NCBI GenBank assembly: GCA_947462335.1 | Contig: OX381708.1 | Span: 43,279,377 to 43,343,376, forward strand | Source: Harmothoe impar | Lineage: Eukaryota > Annelida > Polychaeta > Phyllodocida > Polynoidae | Length of the DNA: 64,000 bases | Direction of reading: 5' to 3' | In this document: positions 51,414 through 63,843 of the stretch, one piece after another | How the letters are laid out: every line of letters starts with the position of its first letter | Numbering within the stretch: the first letter of the stretch is position 1 | Made by a program: the position numbers and the translations under genes | Notes under the pieces: model-generated | The model's input: only the letters and a program-made list of their open reading frames with translations | Told to the model about the DNA's origin: nothing | Databases searched by the model: none

Positions 51414-54400
51414 ATGGCTGCCAACAGTGTAAAACCCCCAGAAACCCTCAAAATTGAGAGGGGTAACCCATCACATTCATGGTCTCTGTGGAAGAGAAGG
51501 TTTGAGATATATCTCAAGGCCATAGGCTCCAGCACAGAGCCTAATGAAAAAAAGGTGGGACTCCTACTGAATCATATTGGGGATGATGGGATAGACATTT
51601 ATGACAGTTTTGTATTCCTCCCACAACATCCAAATCCAGTCCAGGGACAAGCTCCCATACCAGCTGAGGACCCAAATAACTATAATACTGTGCTACAAAA
51701 GTTCACAGAATATTTTGGAAAAAGGGACCCCCAACTGCTACTAAGGGAAAAGTTTTGGTTCACCCTCAAAAGGGGACCATCTCAAACTCTGGAGTCATGG
51801 GTGCTAACAGTCAAGAAGAGTGCAGGTGAATGCAAATTCCCACAGACCTACATGGACCAGGCTGTGCGCGATAAACTGACATTTTCATGTACCGACCAGT
51901 CGGCAAAGTCGAAGCTCTATGATGCCGGTGCAGGGCTTACGCTGGAGAGAACAGTAGAGATACTCTACCAAAAGGAGACTACGCGCTATGAGCTCCAAGA
52001 GTCAAAGAGTGCCAATATCGACGTAGTCCACAGCAAGGCCAAGAAGAAGCCGGACCCGAGCAGAACCGAGAAAAAGAGAAATACTGGTGACAAAATCAAG
52101 TGCGGATTCTGTGGTACCGAACACCTCAAAGGGAAGAAAAATTGTCCCGCAGTGAATCACTCCTGTGAGAAGTGTAAAATAAAAGGACATTTTTCCCAAG
52201 TTTGCCGTACTTCAAGAGCGCGGATTTCTCAAGTCGCAGAGGAAGAGTCGGGAGACGATATACCCGATGACGGAGTGTCGCACGTATTTATCGGCAGCGT
52301 AACGAGCGAAGTAAATGCGGCTTCATCAAAATCCGTCCCAGACGACAAATCGAGTTCAAGCAAAGGCTGGTACATTAAACTCAGAACTGGCTCCGATACT
52401 CTATCGTGGTACATAGACTCTGGAGCCGAGATATCGGTGATGCCCGATACATACTACAAGAAGTCCTATGGAGAGATCCAACCAACAAGAAAGACGCTGT
52501 ATGCTACAGGCGAGCATCCGTTACAGACGCTAGGATGTGCTCGTATGCAGTTGAGTCGCGGAGACACTACCGTCCACGAAGACGTCAACGTAGTGCGAGG
52601 CGTTAAATCGCTTCTCCTCGGACAACCTGCAATTGAGAAACTAGGACTGATACCTAACATCCCTGGCGCCTATAGGGTCAAAGCCGTGAACAGTGAAATC
52701 CCGAAGTTGGACACGAAGGACGAAGTGGTCAAAGCTTACCTGAAGCTCTTTACAGGACTTGGTAAGCTGAAAGGTGAATATGCTATAAGACTCAAAGATG
52801 ATGCTAAACCATTCTGCCTCTATACTCCACGTAGTGTGCCAAAGCCTCTGATGAAAAAGGTAGAGCAGGGAATCGCAGCATTAGTAAAGTCAGAAGTTAT
52901 CGAGCCCGTAGACGAACCAACAGATTGGTGTGCACCCATGGTGGTTGTACATAAACCAAACGGGAATCTACGGCTGTGTGTGGACTTGACAAGACTCAAC
53001 CAGGGCGTCCGACGTGAACTCTACCAGATGAAAAAGGTAGAGGAGACCCTGGCGTGTATTTCAAGCGGAGCTGTATTCTCCAAGCTAGATGCAAATTCTG
53101 GCTTCCACCAGGTACTGTTGACTCAAGAGAGTTCAAAGCTGACGACATTCATCACGCCGTTTGGAAGGTACATGTTCAGGAGACTTCCCTACGGTATATC
53201 ATCTGCTCCTGAACACTTCCAAAAGAGAATGGACAAAGAACTGACTGGACTACAAGGAGTGTTGTGTCACATGGATGACATTCTTGTAATTGGAAAGGAC
53301 AAACAAGAGCACGATGAACGCTTGGCGAAAGTGCTGAACCGCCTCCAAGAGAGCGGCATCACTCTAAACCAAGACAAGTGTGAGTTCTCCACAACCAAGC
53401 TTCGCTACCTTGGCCAGGTGATAGATGCTGATGGCATCAGGAAGGATCCAGCAAAGGTCAAAGCCATCATAGAGATGCCAGACCCCAAAGACGTCCCAGA
53501 TGTCCGACGATTCCCCGGCATGGTGAATCACCAGATGAAATTCCTACCGAACCTTGCCGAAATCACCAAACCAGTCAGAGATCTCCTCAAGAAAGATTCT
53601 GCATGGACTTGGGATCTTCCACAAAAGAAAGCGTTTGAGAAACTGAAACAGGAACTAGCTTCAGACGAAGCTCTCGCTTTGTATGACCCCGAACGTGAAA
53701 CGATAGTGTCAGCAGACGCAAGTAGCTACGGTCTTGGGGCAGTTCTGAGACAACGTCAAAAAGATGGAAGACTGAAAGCCGTTGCATATGCCAGCAGGTC
53801 AATGACAAAGACTGAATGCCGATACGCGCAAATCGAGAAGGAAGCATTAGCGACCACATGGGCACTCGAACATTGGAGTAACTTAGTTATCGGTATGCGA
53901 GTCCACGTGGAGACTGACCATAAACCGCTTGTGCCACTATTCTCAACCAAACTGATCGACGAACTGCCAGTGAGGATCCAAAGATTCCGACTGAGATTAA
54001 TGCGGTTCGACTTCACAGTCAGTCACGTGCCCGGTAAAAGTCTAATGACCGCAGATACCTTGTCAAGAGCGCCTCTTGGTGAGCATATGCTGGAGAGCGA
54101 AGAACTTCATAAGCAAGAAGAACTACGTAAGGAATCTGACGCATACGTACAAGCAGTACTTGTCTGTCTACCATCATCTGACCAGAGACTCAACGAGATA
54201 CGGTCAGAGCTAAAGAAAGACGATGTCCTGAAGGTAGTGATACACCATATTGAACATGGGTGGCCGGAGAACAGACGTGACGTCTATGGACCTTTGGTTA
54301 AGTTCTGGAACGAACAGGGCAACCTTACAGTTCACGATGGACTACTCCTTTGAGGAAAACAGCTTGTCATCCCAGCAAGTCTGAGGATTGACGTCTTACG

Positions 54401-55508
54401 CCATCTACATGATGGGCATCAGGGCATCACTAAGACCCGTGAGAATGCCAACGCATCAGTGTGGTGGACAGGAATGTCCAAAGACATCGAAAAGACAGTG
54501 AAAAATTGTAACATTTGTGAAAAGTACAGACATGAACGTGTCGAACCGATGAAAGGAACTGAGTTCCCAGAACGACCGTGGTCTAGAGTAGCGGCAGACT
54601 TTTTCCACCATAAGGGGTCCATGTACCTCCTCATTATAGACTACTATTCTAGAGACATGGAAGTGTGCCAAGTTGGCAAGAACGTTGATACCACTGAGAC
54701 AGTAAAGAAGATGAAAAGAGCATTCTTCCATCAAGGTATACCCGACATACTATTCAGCGACAATGGTCCTCAATTCGCATCAGCGGAGTTCAAAAACTTT
54801 GCAGCAGAATACAGATTTGAACACATCACATCATCTCCAAGATACGCACAAAGTAACGGAGAAGTAGAGAGAGCGGTGCAAACCATCAAAGCGATCCTTA
54901 ATAAGGCTGACGATGAGTACCTTGCCCTTATTTCTTATCGCAACACCCCTCTACTGTCAGGATTCTCCCCAGCTCAGCTGAACATTGGTCGCAGACTAAA
55001 ATCACTGGTGCCGTGTCACCCGGATGAACTAAAACCGCGCATCCCAGATGCAGCGCTCGTTCGAAGGAAGGAGAAGGAATACCGGAAGCAGATGGCAGTG
55101 AACTACAACCAACGCCACCGAGTCACAGAAGCAGACGAACTGTCACCAGGAGACCGAGCATGGCTACCCGACCTACGAGTGGAAGGGAAGGTCATAGGAA
55201 AAGCCCCCGGACCGAGATCCTATATAATCTCTACACGGAATGGACTAGTGAGACGTAACCGTAGAATGACGAGAAATCTCGGGCCCGGACAAAATGACAA
55301 CATTGATCCGACCACCATACTAACCAAAGTGGTCACACCGCCTAGTGATCATGTGCCTCCAGTGGAGATCACTGATATACCTCCAGTGGTCCCTCCACCG
55401 ACTCCACCAACTCCTGATCGAGGTGCCACACCCCGTGTGCCCGATCCGGGACCAAGGAAGTCGTCGAGACCTAGAGTCGCGACGAAGAGACTGATTGAAG
55501 AAGTTTAA
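51414..55508 (+). pseudogene. gag-pol: gag-pol of the 5.05 kb element, interrupted by one in-frame TGA
   Basis: The ATG at 51414 opens a single gag-pol frame. It runs 979 codons to a TGA at 54351-54353 and continues in the same frame to 55508, so the copy carries one nonsense change and no frameshift that I see. Domains: gag with a CCHC knuckle (CEKCKIKGHFSQVC) preceded by a Cys-rich segment; protease with DSG, D335 (WYIDSGAE); RT with HMDD at 619-622 instead of the usual YxDD; RNase H with D768 (SADASS). After the stop, integrase has D at 54597, D at 54759 and E at 54867, which gives DD35E spacing. The C-terminus is Pro-rich. The stop separates RT/RNase H from integrase, so this copy should not transpose alone unless the stop is read through. 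Confidence 0.92.
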
Positions 55509-55765
55509 TAACTATTCCCTTTCAGAGACATTAATAAGTCAGAAATATTCTAAAGTGACAAAAGAACATTGTCTATTACGTTTGAACATTGACTAGTGCA
55601 TTTGAACATTGACTATTACATTGAACATTGAGTAACATGTAACTGACTTATTTCCAGAGACATACATATACATATATATCTTTACTTGAGAGTAACTTCA
55701 TAGTAACTATTATGTCATGAACACTTCAAGAACACTTCTAAGTATGTCTTAACATAATACTCCTT

Positions 55766-55777
55766 AAAAAAGGGAGA
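55766..55777 (+). other. Polypurine tract of the 5.05 kb element
   Basis: AAAAAAGGGAGA immediately precedes the 3' LTR. The 55509-55765 stretch before it is a short AT-rich 3' region with repeated GAACATTGACTA-like phrases. Confidence 0.85.
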
Positions 55778-56008
55778 TGTCGTATGACGCAGTTCCTGCT
55801 ACAGCCAGAGCGCGGGAAACGCTACTAGCGCTACAGGGGCGCCACCTTGTGTTAATCAGGGGTACTAAGCGTCTGGGAATTGTCTGTGCATCGTGCGTGT
55901 TATGCAATACACCGGAGGTCGGTCAATACATCCTGAGATCAAGATCAGAGTTGTTATCACTTATAATAATACAAAGTATCAAGACATCCAGCAAAGCAGG
56001 ATGCCACA
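55778..56008 (+). repeat. 3' LTR of the 5.05 kb element
   Basis: 231 bp, TG...CA, two differences from the 5' LTR, followed by the TGCAG target duplication. Confidence 0.95.
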
Positions 56009-56319
56009 TGCAGTTACCATAGTCACCTTCCTCACTGTGATAGAACCATAGGCTTATAGGACCACTTTCAAAGGCACAAAGAACACGCAATTTTTCACAT
56101 AAATTACAGAAAAAACTGTAAACTCTCCTGTAAATTTTACATGTTATCAAGCATGACATAAGGTTCCCAGTTATTATAATGTGTTATGCTTAATTCACTC
56201 TCCCTCCCCCTCAAAATTCTCATATCTATTCTCACAATTTTACATTGAAAACAAGCATAGAAAGAAAATTAAATAAAAGGGGAAAAAAAGGCTTCATTAA
56301 ATACGGGTACTTGTTTTTT

Positions 56320-57000
56320 CCGAAAAGAACAAGAATGTTATTTACGTCAAAATTACGTTTTAAAACTTTATATAACGTTATGCCATAGTAAGGAGCCTTA
56401 GAGAAACGTTATAAAATGTTGTTTACTGGGAAGTTGGCGCAAATAGACTTGTTAATAAGTGCACATGGGGACGAACTAGCCCAGGCGATATGCGAATAAA
56501 TCGTGCAAAAGGTTGTAGAAGCATGAAATCGGACACGCTTGAAGTCTATGTGAATATGATGAATTTCAAAGTTACAGCCAGCAGAAAAATGCATTATCAT
56601 AGGCAGGGCGGCCATTTTGTTTTGGCATCATTAAATAACACATTTCCTACAATAATCCAAAACTCATGTGCATTTCCGGATGATATAGTTTAATAGGACA
56701 TGTCATGCTTAAAGTCCATGTGTATATAACAAAACTTAGACTTGGAGCCACCCGGTAAACCGATTATTAGAGCCATGGCAGCCATTTTAATCTGCCATCA
56801 ACAAAACAAAAGAATATAATCATCACCTTCAACTGGCCTGAAAAAAAAGGTGTATAACTGCCAGAAATAGGTCAGTCAGTCATGCCAAACTTAAAGTCTA
56901 TGTCCATATGACGAATCTCAGAAATGGAGCGAGTCGGAAAACTTAATATTTCAGGCATAGTAGCCATTTTGTTATGCCATAATTTTGGCAATTATACACC
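56320..57000. repeat. Left arm of a large inverted repeat, with ~0.2 kb internal units
   Basis: Contains TTATATAACGTTATGCC and TTGTTTACTGGGAA, then units with GAAGTCTATGTGAATATGA, AGGGCGGCCATTTTG and CATGGCAGCCATTTTA, repeated with changes at about 56500, 56700 and 56880. The same words occur in reverse at 61280-62500. Confidence 0.75.
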
Positions 57001-57246
57001 ATTTTGTAGTTGGGTTAAGGTGGGTCCCGGCCTGGCATGGATTTCTATGCCCATAATAATTTTTGGAAGATTCTGAGCAAAATTGAGCATTTTATGGGGA
57101 GGACTAACTGGTTAGTACTGGTATTAATCCCCAGGGGGAGTACCAGCTTCCCGTTGTGACGCCATGACGTCACTGCTAGCTGCTACTACATGTACTCTAT
57201 ATATTGACAGTTAAAATTTTCTAAGACTCTTAAGTGAAGTAATTGC

Positions 57247-60200
57247 TTGATTCAGGTAAAGTGGGACACCTAAGCCATACTCTGACTTTATGTACCATTC
57301 ACACATTTGGTACTTATAGTAGAAAATGTCAAACACATCAAATAGTTTCAGTATTTATTCCTTTAAACCAAAATATAAAAAATATATGAAATACCTTAGC
57401 CAATGTGGCCTAAATAGCCCATTTCTTAGAGATGCCATTTCAAAATTGAAACGTCCCACTTTACTTGTATTTTTGGTAAAGTGGGACACTTGCTTCATGT
57501 AAAGTGGGACAATTAATAAGAATCTACCCCCATGCTTTACGAGGATGCAATTGTTAAGGAATTGCACAGCATAGCTGTGGTGACCTGCTTCATTCTAAAG
57601 TTGAGGGGTGATGATGAAGTTCAATTGAACTAGTTTGCTGTTTTGAAAGGGTTAGCATACAGAAGTCATGATGCATAAATGAAGTCCTGATCAGTTGAAG
57701 CAGTGTGCCGTCCTTAAAGGGTTAGTGTACAGAAAGCATGATGCATGAATGAATTGCGGTTTAGTTGAAGCAGTGTCCTGTGCTAAAAGGGTTAGCATAC
57801 AGAAGTCATGATGCATAAATGAAGTGGTTTAGTTGAAGCGGTGTGTCATCCTGAAAGGGTTAACATACAGTATTCATGATGCATAAATGAAGTGCTGTGT
57901 GGAACAAGCAGGGTGCCATTCTTAAAGTGTTAGCATGCAGAAGTTATGATGCATAAATGAATTACTGTTTAGTTGAAGGAGTGTCCTGTTCTTAAAGGGT
58001 TAGCATACAGAAGTCATGATGCATAAATGAAGTGCTGTCTGGTACAAGCAGGGTGCCATTCTTAAAGGGTTAGCATGCAGAAGTCATGATGCATAAGTGA
58101 AGTGCTGTTCAGTTCAAGCAGTTTGCCATCCTTAAAGGATTAGTGTACAAAAGGCATTATGCATAAATGTATCATCATTTAGGTGAAACAGCTTGCTGTC
58201 CTTAAAGGATGAGTATACAAAAGTCATGATGCACAGATGAAGTGCTGTTAAGTTGAAGCAGTGTGCTGTTCTTAAGGGGCTAGCTTACAGAAGTCACGAT
58301 GCATGAGCAAAGTGCTCTTCTGTTGAGGCAGTGTGCCATCCTTAAAGGGTTAGCATACAGAAGTTGTGATGCATAAATGAATCGCTGTTTAGTTGAAGGA
58401 GTGTCCTGTTCTTAAAGGGTTAGCATACAGAAGTCATGATGCATAAATGAAGTGCTGTCTGGTACAAGCAGGATGCCATTCTTAAAGGGTTAGCATGCAG
58501 AAGACATGATACATAAATGAAGTCCTGATCAGTTGAAGCAGTGTCCTGTGCTTAAAGGGTAAGCATACATAAATCATGATGCATAAATGAAGTGGTTTAG
58601 TTGAAGCAGTGTGTCGTCCTGAAAGGGTTAACATAAGGAGGTCATGATGCATAAGTGAAGTGCTGTTCAGTTCAAGCAGTTTGCCATCCTTAAAGGGTTA
58701 GCATACAGAGGTCATGATGCATAAATGAAGTGCTGTTTGGTACAAGCAGGGTTCCATTCTTAAAGGGTTAGCATGCAGAAGTCATGATCCATAAATGAAG
58801 TCCTGATCAGTTGAAGCAATGTGCCATCCTTAAGGGGTTAGTGTACAGAAAACATGATGCATGAATGAATTGCGGTTTAGTTGAAGCAGTGTCCTGTGCT
58901 TAAAGGGTTAGCATACAGAAGTCATGATGCATAAATGAAGTGGTTTAGTTGAAGCAGTGTGTCGTCCTGAAAGGGTTAGCATACAGAAGTCATGATGCAC
59001 AGATGAAGGGCTGTTAAGTTGAAGCAGTGTGCTGTTCTTAATGGGCTAGCATACAGAAGTCATGATGCATAAGTGAAGTCCTGATCAGTTAAAACAGTTT
59101 GCCATCCTTTAAGGGTTACTGTACCGAGGCCATCATGCATAGATGTATAGCTGTTTAGTTGAAGCAGTTTGCCGTTCTTCAAGGGTTTGCATACAGAAGT
59201 CATGATGCATGAATGAAGTGCTGTTCAGTTGAATCAGTTTGCTGCCTTTAAAGGGTTACAGAAGGTATGATGCATAAAGGAGTTTACGAATGCATACTCC
59301 TTCCTGCCAGCCGGGAACAACTCTACTGCAGAACTACCTAAAATTTGCGAATACAGCCACACTGCAGCTACGTCCCGGTCCACTGCCCCTCCATACAAAG
59401 CTAGTGTTCGCGGAGTCAGTGCTGTGGGATAGGACGCGCTCGTTCCCTCTTTGAGCTTACGGCCGCTCCGTGTCCCATTGTATGACCTGGATGGCTTCGC
59501 CAGCAGGTCAATAATCCATATGACAAAAATGGTAAATGTCAATTTTTGAAGGTGAGATATATTTTGACGGACTACATCAAAAACATTAAGGAAATTTATG
59601 TAGGGTCCTTTACAGGATGAATCAATTACACAGAGTATAAATGTAAAACTGCCAAAATACTGTGCATCTGGGCTTAACTCTGGGCAAGGCTACACTACAT
59701 TATGTTACATGACAACATATTTGTACCCTAACTGAATCTCTATCCTCAAATTATTTGACATAGGCCTAGTGCTAAATAATGTTGTGCACAATTATATAGC
59801 TCATACTCTTAATTGTAAGCATCTGAAATGAAATGTTTTGTTAATGAGGCAGTAATGCAGGAGCATTTCAGGGGCATATCAATCACTATAAATAACTGTA
59901 AATGGCAATAATTTCTATAAATCGTAAGAAAGTAGTATTGGTTAATGATTTCTATGGTTTTAGCCTCAATGTATATCAAATACCATTTCTAAATGAATTT
60001 GCTACAGATTTTACCATTTAACATCATAATGTATGATGAAAAATTATTAGAGATAAGAAATCTCACAATAATTATCTAAATTATGATGGAAGTCAATGGT
60101 TCGATGATGGAAGTCAATGGTTTGCTCATCTAAATAATGATCATCAGTTAAGTCACTTGATAAACCACAATCTGGAGCACTAACAAAGCCCTATTCTGGC

Positions 60201-60787
60201 TGTTAGACTTAATAATTTGGTATTATTTACACAACTAAGTATTGTAATGATATTTGCTATATGATATTTCTTCTCCTTATAAATCAAAATGTAGGCATAT
60301 TGGGTAATGCTACTCTGAGAAAGGGGATTAATATTGTGTCCCACTTAACCTGAATCTGCCTGTCCCACTTTACCTAACACCTTCAGCTAAAGTGGGACAC
60401 TTGCATTTAAGGTCTCAGTGTACTTCATTTCCATATCTGACTAATAAAAATATATCAAGATGTAAAGAAGCAATATATGTATCTAATATTTACATACATT
60501 TTGAAATATCATGTTACTATTCTTAGTACCACTACTAACAAATGATTTTACTATTTCTTATGTACTTCCGAATTTATAGCGGCAAAAGCTCTCCACCCAT
60601 ATCATGTCGAAATTTAGAAGGTATAATTACCTCTAAACTTTGGTGAGATAGGTACAATGAAGAGGGGTCAAACATATATTTCTAAGAAAAAAATAAAATT
60701 TTACACCCAGGAAAGAAATCAACCCCTAAAAATAGCCTTAATGTTAATTGTCCCACTTTACCTGATGTCCCACTTTACCTGAATCAA
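57247..60787. mobile_element. 3.5 kb non-coding element with ~22-bp inverted ends (GTAAAGTGGGACA type)
   Basis: The left end contains TTCAGGTAAAGTGGGACA and the right end its complement TGTCCCACTTTACCTGAA. Further copies of AAAGTGGGACA in both orientations lie subterminally at about 57478-57510 and 60335-60405. No transposase-like ORF is found inside, so it would be non-autonomous. I found no clear target duplication. Confidence 0.65.
57590..59280. repeat. ~70-bp satellite, about 24 copies
   Basis: Units carry CTTAAAGGGTTAGCATACAG, AAGTCATGATGCATAAATGA and AGTTGAAGCAGTGTGCC in order. The array fills the left half of the 3.5 kb inverted-ended element. The following 59281-60330 holds no recognisable gene. 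Confidence 0.92.
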
Positions 60788-61279
60788 CCTACATGACTAT
60801 ACTACTGAACTACCAGCGGTTCTCCCACTATTCTCCAGGCGGCGCTATGGTCAATTACACCCAATATCGCCCATGTTTGACGGGCGAGTCTGCTAATTTG
60901 CTACGGGAAAAGTCATGTTTCATGGCCTAGAACCATTAATATTGATCGTATCAACAAACCATGGACATCTATGGACTCCTGATGACATTTGCTACGGATA
61001 TTTACCACTTTGAATTAAGCTACGATGAGATATTTGCATGTATAGCCACATTTTAATGGTAGAGAATGGGCGATCTGCCCGTCAGGAGACCCGGATGTTG
61101 GGGTTGGTGCGCGATGCCACTCATAGTTCTGGCATTGATAGATGCCCTGTTATTTTATATGAAGACTTTTAGGAAGTTACCCATAATGCAATGCTTCAAT
61201 GATGTGATTTAGTCCGTTTTTGCATTAAATTTTTATTTCAAAGGGTCAAAACCCTCAAATTATGTACGGCAACCCATAT

Positions 61280-62497
61280 CAAGATTCCCAGTAAACAAAT
61301 AACGTTATACACCATTTTATAACGCTTTATAACGTTATATAACGTTATATGTCAACGTTTTTCTAATGCTCTTTAGTGTGACATAACGTTATGTAAAGTT
61401 TAAAACGTTATTTAGACGTAAAATAATGTTTTTTTGTTAGCTGGGTTATGTTTATTCATGAGCAAATAATCTAAGCAATCTTTTGGGGATGTTTAAGAAA
61501 AATCTGATGACTTTTGCTACTATTTTCTTTTAATTATGTAAAGAGATAATGACAATTTATTCCTTCTCCCAAATATCACATTTCCCCCCAAAATGCAAAG
61601 TAATAAAAATTACAAAATTATTTTTAGAATAAAGGTGAATAACCATGTGTTTATCATGTAAGGTTTCGACATTCTACAGTTATTGGTTCATAGAAAATAA
61701 AATCAGACAAAGTTTGACATTATTTCTGTTTTTTTTGTTTAAAATTAAATTACCGTAAATTACCGCGTATAACCCGCGGGTTATACGCGAACCAAACCCT
61801 CAGTGCGGGTACTACAAAATTCCCAAAGTCTAGGTGCGGGTAATACGAGGGTTTTTGGTAGTATAGTACAGTACTAAAATCGCAATTTTCAGACCTCTGG
61901 TGCAGGTTATAGGGTTATCTCAAAGTCGGGGTGCGGGTTATACGCGAGGTGCGGGTTATACGTGGGAATTTACGGTACTTATATTTTTCAAAATTCCATA
62001 TTTTAAAAAGTAGCGTGGTAACCCCTACTTTTCTTTTCATTTTCTATTTTCAAATGATTTAGGGTACCCACAGAAAAAAATGGTGGAATTCTGATGACTT
62101 TGATTCAATGGGATCGACCCACGTTAAAGGACATAAGGTTATTCCTCTGTTTTGCTGATGCCAAAATAAAATGGCTGCCATGGCTCAAATAATGGGTTTT
62201 CCCAGCGGCTTCAAGTCAGAGATTCATCATATGGACATGGACTTTAAGCATGATGTGACTGACTAACCTATTTAGCCCAGTAATACACCTAAAACTGGGG
62301 TTATTGCAGGAAATGTGTGATTTTGTGACCCTTAAAAAAAAAAAGGCCGCCCTGCCTTTTAATAATAATCTATATTTTTGCTGGCTCCCAACGCTGAAAT
62401 TCATCCCATGAACATGTCCTTCAAGCGTACCCAATTTAATGCTTTCACGAAAATTTGCATGATTCACCCCATATCTGGCGCATAACACCTGGGCTAG
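61280..62497. repeat. Right arm of the large inverted repeat
   Basis: It reads in reverse the words of the 56.3-57.0 kb arm: TTCCCAGTAAACAA, ATAACGTTATATAACG, CATATGGACATGGACTTTAAG, AAAATGGCTGCCATGGCTC and GGCCGCCCTGCC. A TACCGTAA element (61751-61977) interrupts it. Confidence 0.7.
61751..61977. mobile_element. TACCGTAA-type inverted-repeat element, 227 bp, best-preserved copy
   Basis: It begins TACCGTAAATTACCGCG and ends GTGGGAATTTACGGTA. Inner GCGGGTTATACGCG repeats occur at both ends. The element is palindromic and non-coding. Confidence 0.78.
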
Positions 62498-62843
62498 ACT
62501 TGCCAAGTGACTAGATGCCACCCATTTTACCTGTGATCTCAAAAAGCCCACTTTTTCTGGTAATCTTAATACTTTTCCAGGCCTATCCTCTAGATGGCAC
62601 CACTGTAGGTTGGTAACACTGCTGTATATATCGGGGTCTCTGCCCCCGCACCTCTTTTTCTTTCTCTCTTATTTTTCTTTTATGAAATGTCAGTAATAGA
62701 ACTATAACAGAACCCATTTAGCTCTAAAGGATGGGACGATACAGTGGTGCCATCTTGAGAAGAGGGGGAATCATAAAGATTACAGGGGAAATGGGTTTTT
62801 AAGATTACAGGTTGAATGGGTGGCATCTAGTCACTTGGGAAGT
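62498..62843. mobile_element. 346-bp MITE-like element
   Basis: Inverted ends share AAGTGACTAGATGCCACCC. Inner inverted words ATGGCACCACTGTA and TACAGTGGTGCCAT sit near the middle. It splits the sequence GGGCTAG/TTCGTCCC of the large inverted-repeat arm, whose unbroken copy is near 56475. The target duplication is ambiguous. Confidence 0.7.
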
Positions 62844-63009
62844 TCGTCCCTAGGTGCTGACTTAAACCCCACTTTAATAGTTAACAGGAGGCGGGGTCCA
62901 CCTAACACCAAAATACTACCATGTCACAGTGTCATTAAAGCACAAATGTTACATACTATAAAGTCTGCTGCTGCCATCAACTGATCATACCTGGTCATTG
63001 GACCAGTGA

Positions 63010-63045
63010 CCTCCCCCCGCCCCCCCCCCCCCCCCCCCCCCCTCC
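63010..63045. repeat. Poly-C tract
   Basis: About 35 C residues with single G and T interruptions, in otherwise featureless sequence between 62844 and 63460. A minus-strand ATTAAA at about 63168 could serve the neighbouring gene. Confidence 0.85.
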
Positions 63046-63461
63046 CACCTCTGCATGACTCAGTTCCTCAGGGCAGCCCATCGATCTGCATAATATGAGC
63101 CCCCTAGTCGTGTAATAGGGCCTTTTATAGTAGGCATATATGCTATGCTTTCATATGGGGAGGTTTAATGCACGCAGTGCGTAGTTCACTGACAGTTACA
63201 CAACATTACTTCTTATATAAAAGGTGTCTTAAGGCCCAGAGGCATCGATAGCTGTGAGTGCCTTCGTCATGTTGCATTGGTTGATATATAAGGGACTATT
63301 AGCTTAAAGTGCCGTACATGGAATTAAATAGTGTAGTATCACATACCATCTAGGCCCCTACATGCAAAGACATTAAAGTAGCTTATAACAGATATGCCTA
63401 TGCCAGGAACATGGATGGTACTGCAAAATATGCCAAAAGAATCACACTATCAGAACCCACC

Positions 63462-63843
63462 TTATACTTCCGCTGTCTCCACCCACATTTGTAGCAAACT
63501 GGACAGATACCTGGGGTTAGATCGTCCTGAAAACGTCTGGAGTTGTTTACCTCGAGTAAGGTTGGGTACCTGCCTGCTCTGACAGGGGTGTACACCAGTA
63601 ACAAGCAGAAATATTGCACAACACATTCAACCGGAGATCCTGTTCTGAGACAGGTAAGGTAGGAAGTAGGCTCTGTACTTTGGCCGTATTTTTATCCACC
63701 ATGCAAAGCTCGGTCGTCAGCCAATTCATTAGGGCACTAGGGCTGCATTGAGAGATATGGACTGGCAGGACAACAATAAGACTATGCAGTTGAGTAGAAA
63801 CAAAGTGACACAGATAAGTCTCCAATTCTTCATCAGATTGCAA
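63462..63843 (-). CDS. Last two exons of an unidentified minus-strand gene, 5' part outside the window
   Basis: Exon 63570-63843 (acceptor CTAG at 63844, donor GTACCC) is open for 91 codons and ends in phase 1. The next exon, 63462-63526, has the acceptor TTTTCAG, matches that phase and ends in TAA after VETAEV. The conceptual sequence (for example NWLTTELCMVDKNTAKVQSL) has the mixed, non-repetitive look of real helical protein, and the frame closes neatly across the splice. I do not recognise the family. The exons point away from PARP4's start, so they appear to be the 3' end of the next gene upstream on the same strand. Phase does not allow a direct splice to PARP4 exon 1. Confidence 0.5.

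Larger units (their letters stand above)
50962..56008 (+). mobile_element. Ty3/Gypsy LTR retrotransposon (Mag-like), 5.05 kb
   Basis: LTRs of 231 bp (50962-51192 and 55778-56008) begin TG, end CA, and differ at two bases. A 5-bp target duplication TGCAG lies at 50957-50961 and 56009-56013. A primer-binding site and polypurine tract abut the LTRs. One gag-pol frame without frameshift, a CCHC knuckle, a DSG protease and the RT-RNase H-integrase order fit the Mag lineage. Confidence 0.96.

Noticed and set aside
59234..59542. 102-aa minus-strand ORF inside the 3.5 kb inverted-ended element
   Set aside because: No similarity to a transposase, no splice context and unremarkable composition.
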